DNA of 64,000 nt, taken from NCBI RefSeq assembly GCF_007860135.1, contig NZ_SJPV01000007.1, positions 205,823 through 269,822 on the forward strand. Direction: 5' to 3'. Positions 36,391 to 43,856 of this stretch are shown one piece after another. Made by a program: the position numbers and the translations under genes. The notes beneath the pieces were generated by a model. The model searched no databases and was not told the DNA's origin. It was given only the letters and a program-made list of their open reading frames with translations. Source of the DNA: Novipirellula artificiosorum. Its GTDB lineage: Bacteria; Planctomycetota; Planctomycetia; Pirellulales; Pirellulaceae. Numbering within the stretch: position 1 is the stretch's first letter; the number at the start of each line of letters is the position of its first letter.

Positions 36391-37088
36391 GGACCGTCGA
36401 GACGCTGCTATTCAACCGATGAATTGGGGCCAATCGGCTTAGGTATCCGAGCGTACTTGTCGTGCCACTTCACGAAGGTTGTCTACGCGACACGAACCGA
36501 ATTGGCCGCGGCAGAGCGATCGCGCACCTACGGTCATTTAGCAGCAAGAGAGCTTTATGCCCCGCTTCGGAGACTGCTGAAGTATTAGCAATGGAGAAGA
36601 CTTTACCTTGTCTTTTACCCCTTTTTATGATGCCGTAGGCATCGCAGAGGGTAGCCGGTGGTCGCGTCAGCGCACCACCGGAAAGTAGGTGTTTTTCTTC
36701 CACCAGCGACCCCGCAGGTGGTCGCAGATACCACCGGGGTTCTGCGACCGCCTTTGGGGTCGGTTGTCCGCATTTTCGCATGCCGGCGGTGCGCTGACGC
36801 GACCGCCGGCTACCATCTTTGACCGCCTCGCGGTCATTCCGTGGCACAATGCCGTGCCAGCTCGCGAAGATGCGGGTAAAGACAAGGACTTTCGTCCGCA
36901 GTTCCATGCTTCCGCAGCTATCGCCGCGAAAGTTAACAACCGCGAAATCGCTTTATCAACAAGCTGTCAATGAGCCTATCGCCAAGGATCTTTTACAAGA
37001 TCCACTAAACTCTTTCAGGAATGGGCTTTGGAATCCAACGCCAGCGGGCGTAAGGGACTTCTTAGCGCTCCGTTACCATTCGCACGGA
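36391..37088. other. Long intergenic region holding a nested inverted-repeat element
   Basis: About 700 bp between convergent genes. Its centre is filled by the repeat listed separately. The flanks (36391-36604, 36888-37088) show no gene or RNA that could be recognised; reading frames through the repeat on either strand are palindrome-driven and not convincing. Confidence 0.6.
36605..36888. repeat. Nested inverted-repeat (REPIN/MITE-like) element
   Basis: Three nested pairs of inverted arms are visible. Outer: ACCTTGTCTTTTACCC (36605-36620) against GGGTAAAGACAAGG (36874-36887). Middle: 31-bp arms 36651-36681 and 36783-36813, alike at 29 of 31 positions. Inner: 23-bp arms 36706-36728 and 36741-36763, about 19 matching. 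Each middle arm is itself a hairpin; the left pairs CCGGTGGT with ACCACCGG, the right CCGGCGGT with ACCGCCGG, so the differences keep the pairing. The short direct repeat ACTTT lies at both sides (36600-36604, 36888-36892), a possible target duplication. No protein is encoded. Confidence 0.8.
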
Positions 37089-40000
37089 TTAAGGCATGGG
37101 GTCGACCCGCTCGAGTGCGCCTGCGTCGCGACGGCCAATGGGACGGTGGCCGACAAAATCTTTCAGGAACGGGCCATCGAATTGCCATGCGTAGAGTTCT
37201 TCGATCGCCGTCTTGGCGTCCGCCAACGTTCCCAATGCGATGCGTACGAAATCGATGGTGCCGCTCAAATAGTGCCCTTCTTTCCGACCCGCAACGTAAA
37301 AGTCGGACTGGTTTTCCAATGAGACCGCTCCGATTCCCGGACCCTGAGCGTCGAGACGCCCATCGATGTAGATACGAAGCTGCTTTGATTTGCGGTCCGC
37401 TTCGACGATCACGTGATGCCATCGGCCATCGTTGATGAGGGAGCGGCTGTCGATCGATGCTGCTTCGTCTTGACCCGCCACCTGGAACGTCACGCCACCC
37501 TCGTTAGCAACGAAAAGGCGATATCCGGATTGGCTCATCTTTTCGCAGAGAATCCCACCCGCGTGTTGTGGCTGCGTTTTGAAGTAGCACTCGATCAAGA
37601 AATTGGAATCCCGAATCGATGCGTTCGGGTATCCCTCGGTCGGTTGCACGCTCGCTGCGGGGACCTTCCACTGAGCCAAATCAACCCGGTCCTGCCACTC
37701 GCCCGAAGGGGTCAGGTAAGCCGTCACAATGTAGTGACCGAGTCCCAGTTTGTCTTTGGCATCAAACGTGAACACGTAGGGTCCTTCACCCTCGACGACA
37801 TACCCTGTACCGCCGTTCGCGTTCACACCACCGAAACCGCCTCCAGATTTCTGCCAATGCAAATCCGCCTTGATCCTGATTCCTGGAGGGACGTCGGAAA
37901 GACGCAGACGGACTTCGCATGCGTTGCCGGGATGGATGCGATCGGGCACCTCAAATGTGATTTTTGCGTGTTGAGTGTTGGAGAGCTTTGGTTCCTCCGA
38001 GGGTAAGGACTTTACCTCGAAAGCCTCATGCGCAACCGTTGCGTATTGGTCGATACCATTGAACCGAACAGCGCCCGGAATCCAATCCTCTAACGGTCCC
38101 CTTTCGTAAGCATCGTCGTCCAGATTGATCGCATGCAGTGGATAAGTCGGATTGTCGTGATACTTCGTTCGGTCAACATAGCTGGCGGCGAGGTAGAAAT
38201 GATCGTCGGGGATCTGCGTCGGGTCATCGCCGGAGTGATAAAAGTTCCACTCGGCGACGGGGGCGTACAGTGCCCAGGGGACGAAAACTTTGACACCTTT
38301 ATCGGTCGCCATGCCGGTTGGCCGAAAGTCGTGCGCTGCGGCATCAACAAGTGGTGATTGATTCAGCTGCTCACCAACATCTCCCAGCGAACCTCGCAGT
38401 CGCAGAGCTCTACGAAATCCATCAACGCTTGCGTGCCAACGGCCTGAGGGCTCGAACACCGCCAGCATCTCAGGCGTCTCAAAAAAGAGATTGTTGGCGT
38501 AGGCGTTTGTAGCATGTTGGTAGGAAGAGGGTTGAGCCCCCGCGTCTGCTGCGTTTGGGTCTGCTGCCAGATTTTTTGGATCGGCATGCCGAAAAACCAT
38601 GTGGCCAATCGATTGCCATAGATTTCCCAAGTACTTGTTGCGACCAGCGACGGGTGATTGGCGGCGTGACCCGATGACAAAGTTGTAGATCGTGTTGTTG
38701 AAGATCGAGCAGGCGTAACCGTGGATCTCTTGGAACGCCGATGTGTTTCCCAATGCATCAAATGGGTCGCTCGATTTTCCCCAAGCGATGTTGTTGAAGT
38801 AGTACTGCTTAAAGGCTCCGTCCATGTAGTACGCGTGACCAAACCGTGAATTGGCAGCCTGCTTGGCGTGGTTCAGGTTCCCCCACGCTTTGAAACCACC
38901 TGGGTTTCCGGAGATGTTGTTGAAGACGTAAGCCGGTCCACCCTGCCAGGTCTCGATGCCTCCCCAATCGTTGCTGTTGAGCAAAGGGTCGATGACCTTG
39001 TTGTGATGGATGAGAATCCGCGTCAAAGGGCGATCGACTTTGGCTTCTTGCCGTTTTCCGCCGAAAACAAAAATGCCGGATCCGTAAATGCGGCTCAGTT
39101 GATTTCCCGCCACTTCCAGCGTCTCGGCACATTCGATATCGATGGCGTGCCCCTGGCCGTAGCGTGTCGGCCGTTGACCAATGTGGTGCAAGCGATTGCG
39201 TAGAACCTTAACGTCCAGCAATCGGCCAAGTGGATACTCGCTGCCATAGCCACCACCATCGTGTAGCACCAATCCTGCGTGGTCGGTGGGGCCGATCACA
39301 TTGTCGGTAATCCGAACCTGATCAATGGTCGTGTCTTCGCCTATGGATTGGACGCGGACAGCTGTGTGGACATCGGAAAAACGGCAATGCGAAACGGTGA
39401 TGTCTTGGCCATTACCCCTCAAACGAATGCAGCCCGGGTCAGCGTCGGGACCACCTGGTAGCTTGGTCAGATCAAACGGAACGTTAGTGAACCGAAAATC
39501 GAGTCCACTGAATTCAACATGATTCATCGATTGGCTGTCGATCAGATGGATTCGTTTAGCGGCTTCGATATGGGATTCATTGGGATCGGCGTCGCCGGGC
39601 AATCGCAAGTACAACCTGCCGCCAGCTCCGCGACGCTCGAACCAGAATTCACCCTGCTTCGCATCGTCTAAGTAGTGCGGTTTGTCTTCCAAGTAGTAGC
39701 GAGTGTGGCGAGGGTAGTGGTAGCTGCCGATGGAATTTCCCCATTGTCCACCGAAGACGATCCCGCGTTTTTCTGCGTCAAAGTGGACCACCTTTGAAGG
39801 GTAGGGTGTTCCCATCACCCATCCGTATTCGGACCAGATCAACGCGTCGTTGTAGGTGTCCGCTTCTTGCGTGAGATGGACGGTGTCGTATCCGATCGGT
39901 CGTTCGATGCCGCCAAACTCAACCTTGGCCCCCCATACGTCCTTGCGATCAGGATTGTTGAACGAATACCACTGGCTCTTGATGTCATCGGGGTCGGAAA

Positions 40001-40625
40001 CCTGCCAATTGGGAGTTCTCGCCAATGGAATCCGCACGGCATCGCCGTCTTGGCCGTAGCACCACAGGTTGCGCGGTTGGAAATCAAGGTCGGCGTACCA
40101 GACACAATCGGGCTCCGGTATATCGGGATGGTCGACACCCTGGACCCAATTCGTGACACGTTCCGATCCAACAAGTGCAGCGGGGCCGCTTCCCCATTCG
40201 GGGTCGCTGGTCAAGCGAATCGGATTGCCAGGCTGGCCGGACTCCGTCGCGATCAAGGTGCCGCGGTATTGGACTCCTCGTCGAAACACGTAGGTGCAGA
40301 TTCCGCCGTGCTTGGCCGCATGATCGGTTGCGTTGGCGTCCCAGGGGTGATGTTTCCAGGGCTCGTCTCGAGTTCCGGGATTTGTGTCCGTGCCGTTGTC
40401 AAAATCAACATAGCGAACTTGACCCACGGCGCGAAATGCAAACGGACTCGGTTTCCATTGCAGGTCACCCGTTGGCAAAATTTCGGATTGCGAGTCCGAC
40501 CAAAACATCGCAGCGTCATCGGCATGACTCGATTGACCAAGCTTTGGATGAACGGCCGCCATACCGAAGCCGACAAACAATGCCACGAGAACGGATGGAG
40601 AAATGCTGAGACCGGTTTTCACCAC
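37089..40625 (-). CDS. GH141-like beta-helix protein with split LamG domain
   Basis: The 1178-residue protein starts at GTG 40625 (weak AAAGGA upstream) with a signal peptide of about 35 residues. A right-handed parallel beta-helix region spans about 65-700 (VRYVDFDNGTDTNPGTRDEPWKHHP, HVEFSGLDFRFTN, GIFVFGGKR). GH141 includes alpha-L-fucosidases and xylanases, which fits the locus, but residues were not matched. The C-terminus holds a LamG-like lectin fold that starts at about residue 865 (AVRFNGIDQYATV), is interrupted by a beta-rich segment of about 130 residues, and resumes (NFLIECYF, DGRWHHVIVEAD, RIYIDGRLD). It is the last gene of the fucI-led operon, 26 bp after the Tat-type GH29 gene. 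Confidence 0.8.
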   Translation of the reverse strand: MVKTGLSISPSVLVALFVGFGMAAVHPKLGQSSHADDAAMFWSDSQSEILPTGDLQWKPSPFAFRAVGQVRYVDFDNGTDTNPGTRDEPWKHHPWDANATDHAAKHGGICTYVFRRGVQYRGTLIATESGQPGNPIRLTSDPEWGSGPAALVGSERVTNWVQGVDHPDIPEPDCVWYADLDFQPRNLWCYGQDGDAVRIPLARTPNWQVSDPDDIKSQWYSFNNPDRKDVWGAKVEFGGIERPIGYDTVHLTQEADTYNDALIWSEYGWVMGTPYPSKVVHFDAEKRGIVFGGQWGNSIGSYHYPRHTRYYLEDKPHYLDDAKQGEFWFERRGAGGRLYLRLPGDADPNESHIEAAKRIHLIDSQSMNHVEFSGLDFRFTNVPFDLTKLPGGPDADPGCIRLRGNGQDITVSHCRFSDVHTAVRVQSIGEDTTIDQVRITDNVIGPTDHAGLVLHDGGGYGSEYPLGRLLDVKVLRNRLHHIGQRPTRYGQGHAIDIECAETLEVAGNQLSRIYGSGIFVFGGKRQEAKVDRPLTRILIHHNKVIDPLLNSNDWGGIETWQGGPAYVFNNISGNPGGFKAWGNLNHAKQAANSRFGHAYYMDGAFKQYYFNNIAWGKSSDPFDALGNTSAFQEIHGYACSIFNNTIYNFVIGSRRQSPVAGRNKYLGNLWQSIGHMVFRHADPKNLAADPNAADAGAQPSSYQHATNAYANNLFFETPEMLAVFEPSGRWHASVDGFRRALRLRGSLGDVGEQLNQSPLVDAAAHDFRPTGMATDKGVKVFVPWALYAPVAEWNFYHSGDDPTQIPDDHFYLAASYVDRTKYHDNPTYPLHAINLDDDAYERGPLEDWIPGAVRFNGIDQYATVAHEAFEVKSLPSEEPKLSNTQHAKITFEVPDRIHPGNACEVRLRLSDVPPGIRIKADLHWQKSGGGFGGVNANGGTGYVVEGEGPYVFTFDAKDKLGLGHYIVTAYLTPSGEWQDRVDLAQWKVPAASVQPTEGYPNASIRDSNFLIECYFKTQPQHAGGILCEKMSQSGYRLFVANEGGVTFQVAGQDEAASIDSRSLINDGRWHHVIVEADRKSKQLRIYIDGRLDAQGPGIGAVSLENQSDFYVAGRKEGHYLSGTIDFVRIALGTLADAKTAIEELYAWQFDGPFLKDFVGHRPIGRRDAGALERVDPMP

Positions 40626-40651
40626 GAAGGTCCTTTTGAAGAAAGATGTGA

Positions 40652-41794
40652 CTACTGCGAGGAAGCATCCGCATCGGGTCCAGCGCCGCGCAGCCGTTTG
40701 CCGACTTCTCTTAGCGTGGCTTGATCCTCGGGATGGATCGATCCGTCGGGGAGCGGTCCGGTGTTCAAAAGCAGGTTCGCTTGGATGGCCTTGGCCTTTT
40801 GAAGCATTTGCATGACTTGGTCAGGCGTCTTGTGTTTGCCGTCGTCGCTTTTCATGTAGCCCCATCCGTGCGGTTGAAGCGTATCGCAAATCTCAAGCGG
40901 TACGTCCGACTCGCCCTTCCAATTGCGTTCGGGTGCCTTGAAGTCTTCGGTCCCTAACAAGCCCTGTTTGTACGAGACCAACACTTGAGGCTGTAGCGAA
41001 TGGATGTGGTCATAGAGCTCTTGCAGCCTAAATTCGTGCATCTTTTCCTTGCGGGATGCAGGCGTCGAAAAACCGTCCAACCAGATGCCGCCGACCGGAC
41101 CATATTGGGTCAGCAGCTCGGTGATCTGGTTCTTCATGAATTCGACATAAATCTGCAAGTCGTGTGTTTCTCCTTGTGCATAGAATGATTCGGGCGGATC
41201 GTACTTGGGTCGCGCGGAGCCACCCCACCCCCAATTGTTTGGCGCGTGAGGATGCCGCCAATCTCGTCCGTGGGAGTAGTACAGAAAGTACCCGAGTCCT
41301 TTTTCGCGACACGCATCGGCAAGCTCACCCACCAAGTCGCGTTTGGCAGGGGTGTTCGTGCTCTTGAACTCCGTATACTTGGAATCGAACAGGCAAAAGC
41401 TATCGTGATGCCGCGTCGTGATGTTGATGTACTTCATGCCCGCATCGAGTGCCATGTCGGTGATGAAGTCAGCGTCGAACTTTTCTGCGGTGAATCGCTC
41501 AGCGAGTTTTTCATACTCCTTGACCCGAATGGTTTCTTTCATCATCACCCACTCGTGGCGACCGAGAAGTGAATAGAGCCCATAATGAATGAACAAACCG
41601 AATTCGGCTTTGCGAAACCAATCGATCGCCGCTTTTCGAGGATCGGCGGCGTAGGACTTGGCAACCGGGTTCAAGTAGGATGGAACCTTGGCGTTGGTTT
41701 CGGCAGCGAGAAGCGGATGGATCGCCATCAGAGCGGTCCCGCTGGAAGTGGCTTGAATGAATTGACGACGGTTAGGCATAGGGTTCAGTTCCAT
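40652..41794 (-). CDS. GH29 alpha-L-fucosidase with Tat signal
   Basis: The 380-residue protein is the shortest GH29 in the locus. It starts with a twin-arginine signal (PNRRQFIQATSSGTALMAIHPLLAA) unlike the Sec signals of the other GH29 proteins. The barrel shows FGLFIHYGLYSLLG (about 65), TTRHHDSFCLFDS (about 127) and the nucleophile candidate Asp240 in VGGIWLDGFS, ending LLLNTGPLPDGSI; the usual C-terminal beta-sandwich is missing. Folding before export suggests a protein that needs a cytosolic step. Start is ATG 41794; ATG 41779 (MPNRR) is an alternative. It lies between a Sec-type GH29 gene and the beta-helix/LamG gene. Confidence 0.92.
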   Translation of the reverse strand: MELNPMPNRRQFIQATSSGTALMAIHPLLAAETNAKVPSYLNPVAKSYAADPRKAAIDWFRKAEFGLFIHYGLYSLLGRHEWVMMKETIRVKEYEKLAERFTAEKFDADFITDMALDAGMKYINITTRHHDSFCLFDSKYTEFKSTNTPAKRDLVGELADACREKGLGYFLYYSHGRDWRHPHAPNNWGWGGSARPKYDPPESFYAQGETHDLQIYVEFMKNQITELLTQYGPVGGIWLDGFSTPASRKEKMHEFRLQELYDHIHSLQPQVLVSYKQGLLGTEDFKAPERNWKGESDVPLEICDTLQPHGWGYMKSDDGKHKTPDQVMQMLQKAKAIQANLLLNTGPLPDGSIHPEDQATLREVGKRLRGAGPDADASSQ

Positions 41795-41879
41795 TGTTTA
41801 AGGAGGGGGTCTTTCGACTTGAGAAACCCAAGTTGCTGTCTCGAACACGCAGGTGCAGCTAAGCAACGAACGGACAATT

Positions 41880-41936
41880 GATGTTGTTTTGCAGGCTGCT
41901 GGCCTTCAACACAGGCTAGCAGCCTGTGCTACAAAT
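41880..41936. repeat. 57-bp palindromic repeat flanked by 9-bp direct repeats
   Basis: A hairpin made of CAGGCTGCTGGCCT (41892-41905) and AGGCTAGCAGCCTG (41913-41926; 13 of 14 pairs) lies between two copies of CGGACAATT (41871-41879, 41937-41945). The second copy runs into a T-tract, so it could also act as a terminator for the upstream gene read leftward or the reverse. The pattern of hairpin plus flanking direct repeats suggests a small mobile palindrome. It is the only sizeable gap inside the operon core besides that at 43713-43856. Confidence 0.65.
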
Positions 41937-41960
41937 CGGACAATTTTTTTTCGCTCGTTC

Positions 41961-43712
41961 CTAACGCAAACGTAATTCAAGTTGCCTCAGGTTCATCGGT
42001 TGCCACCCGTCGGGATCCGGTTTGACTCGGAACGTGTACTCACCCGATCGATCGATCCGAATCTTGCCAAGTGTTTTCTTCACATAATTGCCGTAGCCGC
42101 CCGTGGACTCGATTTCAACGGACATCGGCTGCCCCGGTAAGCCGAATGCAAAACGAGTCCTGGGGCTTTCGACCGACAGGATGGCTTGGACCTCGTACTC
42201 GCCGGGTTGGGTGGTTTGGAACGTCCATTCGACAAAGGCCTCGGGGTCGGTCCAGTATCCGATGTGTGGGGTATCGTCATGGACTTGAATTCTGGCTTGA
42301 CGGCTACCTTCGTTGTTGTGGATGTAGGCCTTGTTGGCCGACAAGACGACGCTGCCGTCGCGGTTCACCGTAGGAAGGTTTGCCTCAATTTCCAATTTTC
42401 CGGCTACCTCGACGACCACCACGCTCGCGACTTCGTCGGGTGCCACCGAGGGAACCGAAATGATCACTCCCTCCGCCGTTGATTCTGCCTGCAACGATTG
42501 GCCTCCCGCCAGCAGTGAGGCCTGTTGCACCTCGTTCTTCAGGCCCGGAACGACGAGCTTGCCGTCGGTGGGCCAATCGAACACATGCAAGTACAAAACG
42601 GTGCCGTTGTCGGTACGTTTACTGGTGCAGCGTCCCCATTCCAAGTCGATGAACGGACTGGCCTGGGTCCCGTAGATCGATTCGCTATTGACGCTCATCC
42701 AAGCCCCAATGGCCTTGAGTCGTTCGACCGCAGGGGGAAGCAACGTTCCGTCCCCGGTCGGGCTGACGTTGAGGAGATAGTTCCCGCCCTTGCTGGCGAT
42801 ATCAATCAGATTGCGAATCAAGGTTGTCGATGATTTGAAATCATCATCACCGATCTTGTATCCCCAGCTTCCGCTAATGGGCATGCAGACTTCCCAGTCC
42901 TTGCCAACGGGCGCTTGTGCCGGAATCTGTCGCTCATACGTCTTGTAATCGCCTGGATAATCTTCTCCGAGCCGATCGTTGGTAATCACATTGGTTTGCA
43001 GCTTGGTCAGCGAATGCAGCGAGTCGAACGATTCCTGGCTCATCGCTCGAGGGGTGTCCCACCAAAAAATTCCGATCGGCCCGTAATCGGTCAGCAATTG
43101 CCTGACCTCGGGAACGGCCTTTTGCATCACATACTCATCCGTGCTGACGCGTTGAATGGTTTTATCCCAACTGTTCCCCATGCCGCCGGGGTGATGCCAA
43201 TCTTGAGCCTGGGAATAGTAGAAACCAAAGCGAATGCCTTGTTTCTGGCAGGCATCCGCAAGTTCCTTCATGATGTCGCGGCCAAACGGAGTGGCATCGA
43301 CGACGTTGTAGGGGCTGCACTGCGAACCGAACATCGAAAACCCGTCATGATGCTTGGCGGTGATGACGAGATATTTCATGCCGGCTTGCTTGGCAAGACC
43401 GACAAATTCGTCGGCATGAAAGGCGGCCGGATTGAACTGGGCTGCGTATTGTTCGTATTCCGCGATCGGAATGCGACCTTTGTTCATCATCCATTCGGCA
43501 CTATTGGGCAGCTTGTTTCCTTTATAAAGTCCGCCGGTCGTTGAGTAGATGCCCCAGTGAACGAACATGCCGAACTTGGCCTCACGCCACCACGCCATCC
43601 GTGTATCGCGATCTTGTTGGGTTTCGTTCTTGTTTTCCGCGATCACGGGGGTCGTGACCAGCACCAACAAGAAGACAATCAACGATCGATAGTTCGTGGT
43701 CATAATGCTCAT
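41961..43712 (-). CDS. Exported GH29 alpha-L-fucosidase with C-terminal beta modules
   Basis: ATG 43712 gives 583 residues with a Sec signal (about 1-25). The GH29 barrel shows KFGMFVHWGIYSTTGG, TAKHHDGFSMFGS and nucleophile candidate Asp219 in IGIFWWDTPR; DIASKGGNYLLNVSPTGDGTLLP closes the barrel. After the beta-sandwich, a further beta module (about 455-583: VEWTFQTTQPGEYEVQAILS, GKIRIDRSGEYTFRVKPD) resembles sugar-binding domains that follow such enzymes. It shares this tail type with the GH29 at 49927-51726. An upstream ATG at 43772 adds 20 residues without a clear signal. Likely acts on terminal or branched alpha-fucose of the sulfated glycan. Confidence 0.93.
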   Translation of the reverse strand: MSIMTTNYRSLIVFLLVLVTTPVIAENKNETQQDRDTRMAWWREAKFGMFVHWGIYSTTGGLYKGNKLPNSAEWMMNKGRIPIAEYEQYAAQFNPAAFHADEFVGLAKQAGMKYLVITAKHHDGFSMFGSQCSPYNVVDATPFGRDIMKELADACQKQGIRFGFYYSQAQDWHHPGGMGNSWDKTIQRVSTDEYVMQKAVPEVRQLLTDYGPIGIFWWDTPRAMSQESFDSLHSLTKLQTNVITNDRLGEDYPGDYKTYERQIPAQAPVGKDWEVCMPISGSWGYKIGDDDFKSSTTLIRNLIDIASKGGNYLLNVSPTGDGTLLPPAVERLKAIGAWMSVNSESIYGTQASPFIDLEWGRCTSKRTDNGTVLYLHVFDWPTDGKLVVPGLKNEVQQASLLAGGQSLQAESTAEGVIISVPSVAPDEVASVVVVEVAGKLEIEANLPTVNRDGSVVLSANKAYIHNNEGSRQARIQVHDDTPHIGYWTDPEAFVEWTFQTTQPGEYEVQAILSVESPRTRFAFGLPGQPMSVEIESTGGYGNYVKKTLGKIRIDRSGEYTFRVKPDPDGWQPMNLRQLELRLR

Positions 43713-43856
43713 GAAGTGGTCCTGTCCGGATGTGATGCGGTGATTGAGTGATGCGAGTTGGCGACGGATCATGGATTCGATGCGATCCGCAATCGCTGCA
43801 GGGCGGGGCTCCCTAACTCGCTGGGCTCCGTAACTTGCGGGGCGAGGGACGTAACG

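Noticed and set aside
36470..36907. 145-codon minus-strand frame across the intergenic repeat
   Set aside because: It runs through the nested palindrome; the composition follows the repeat, no family is recognisable and no start context fits.
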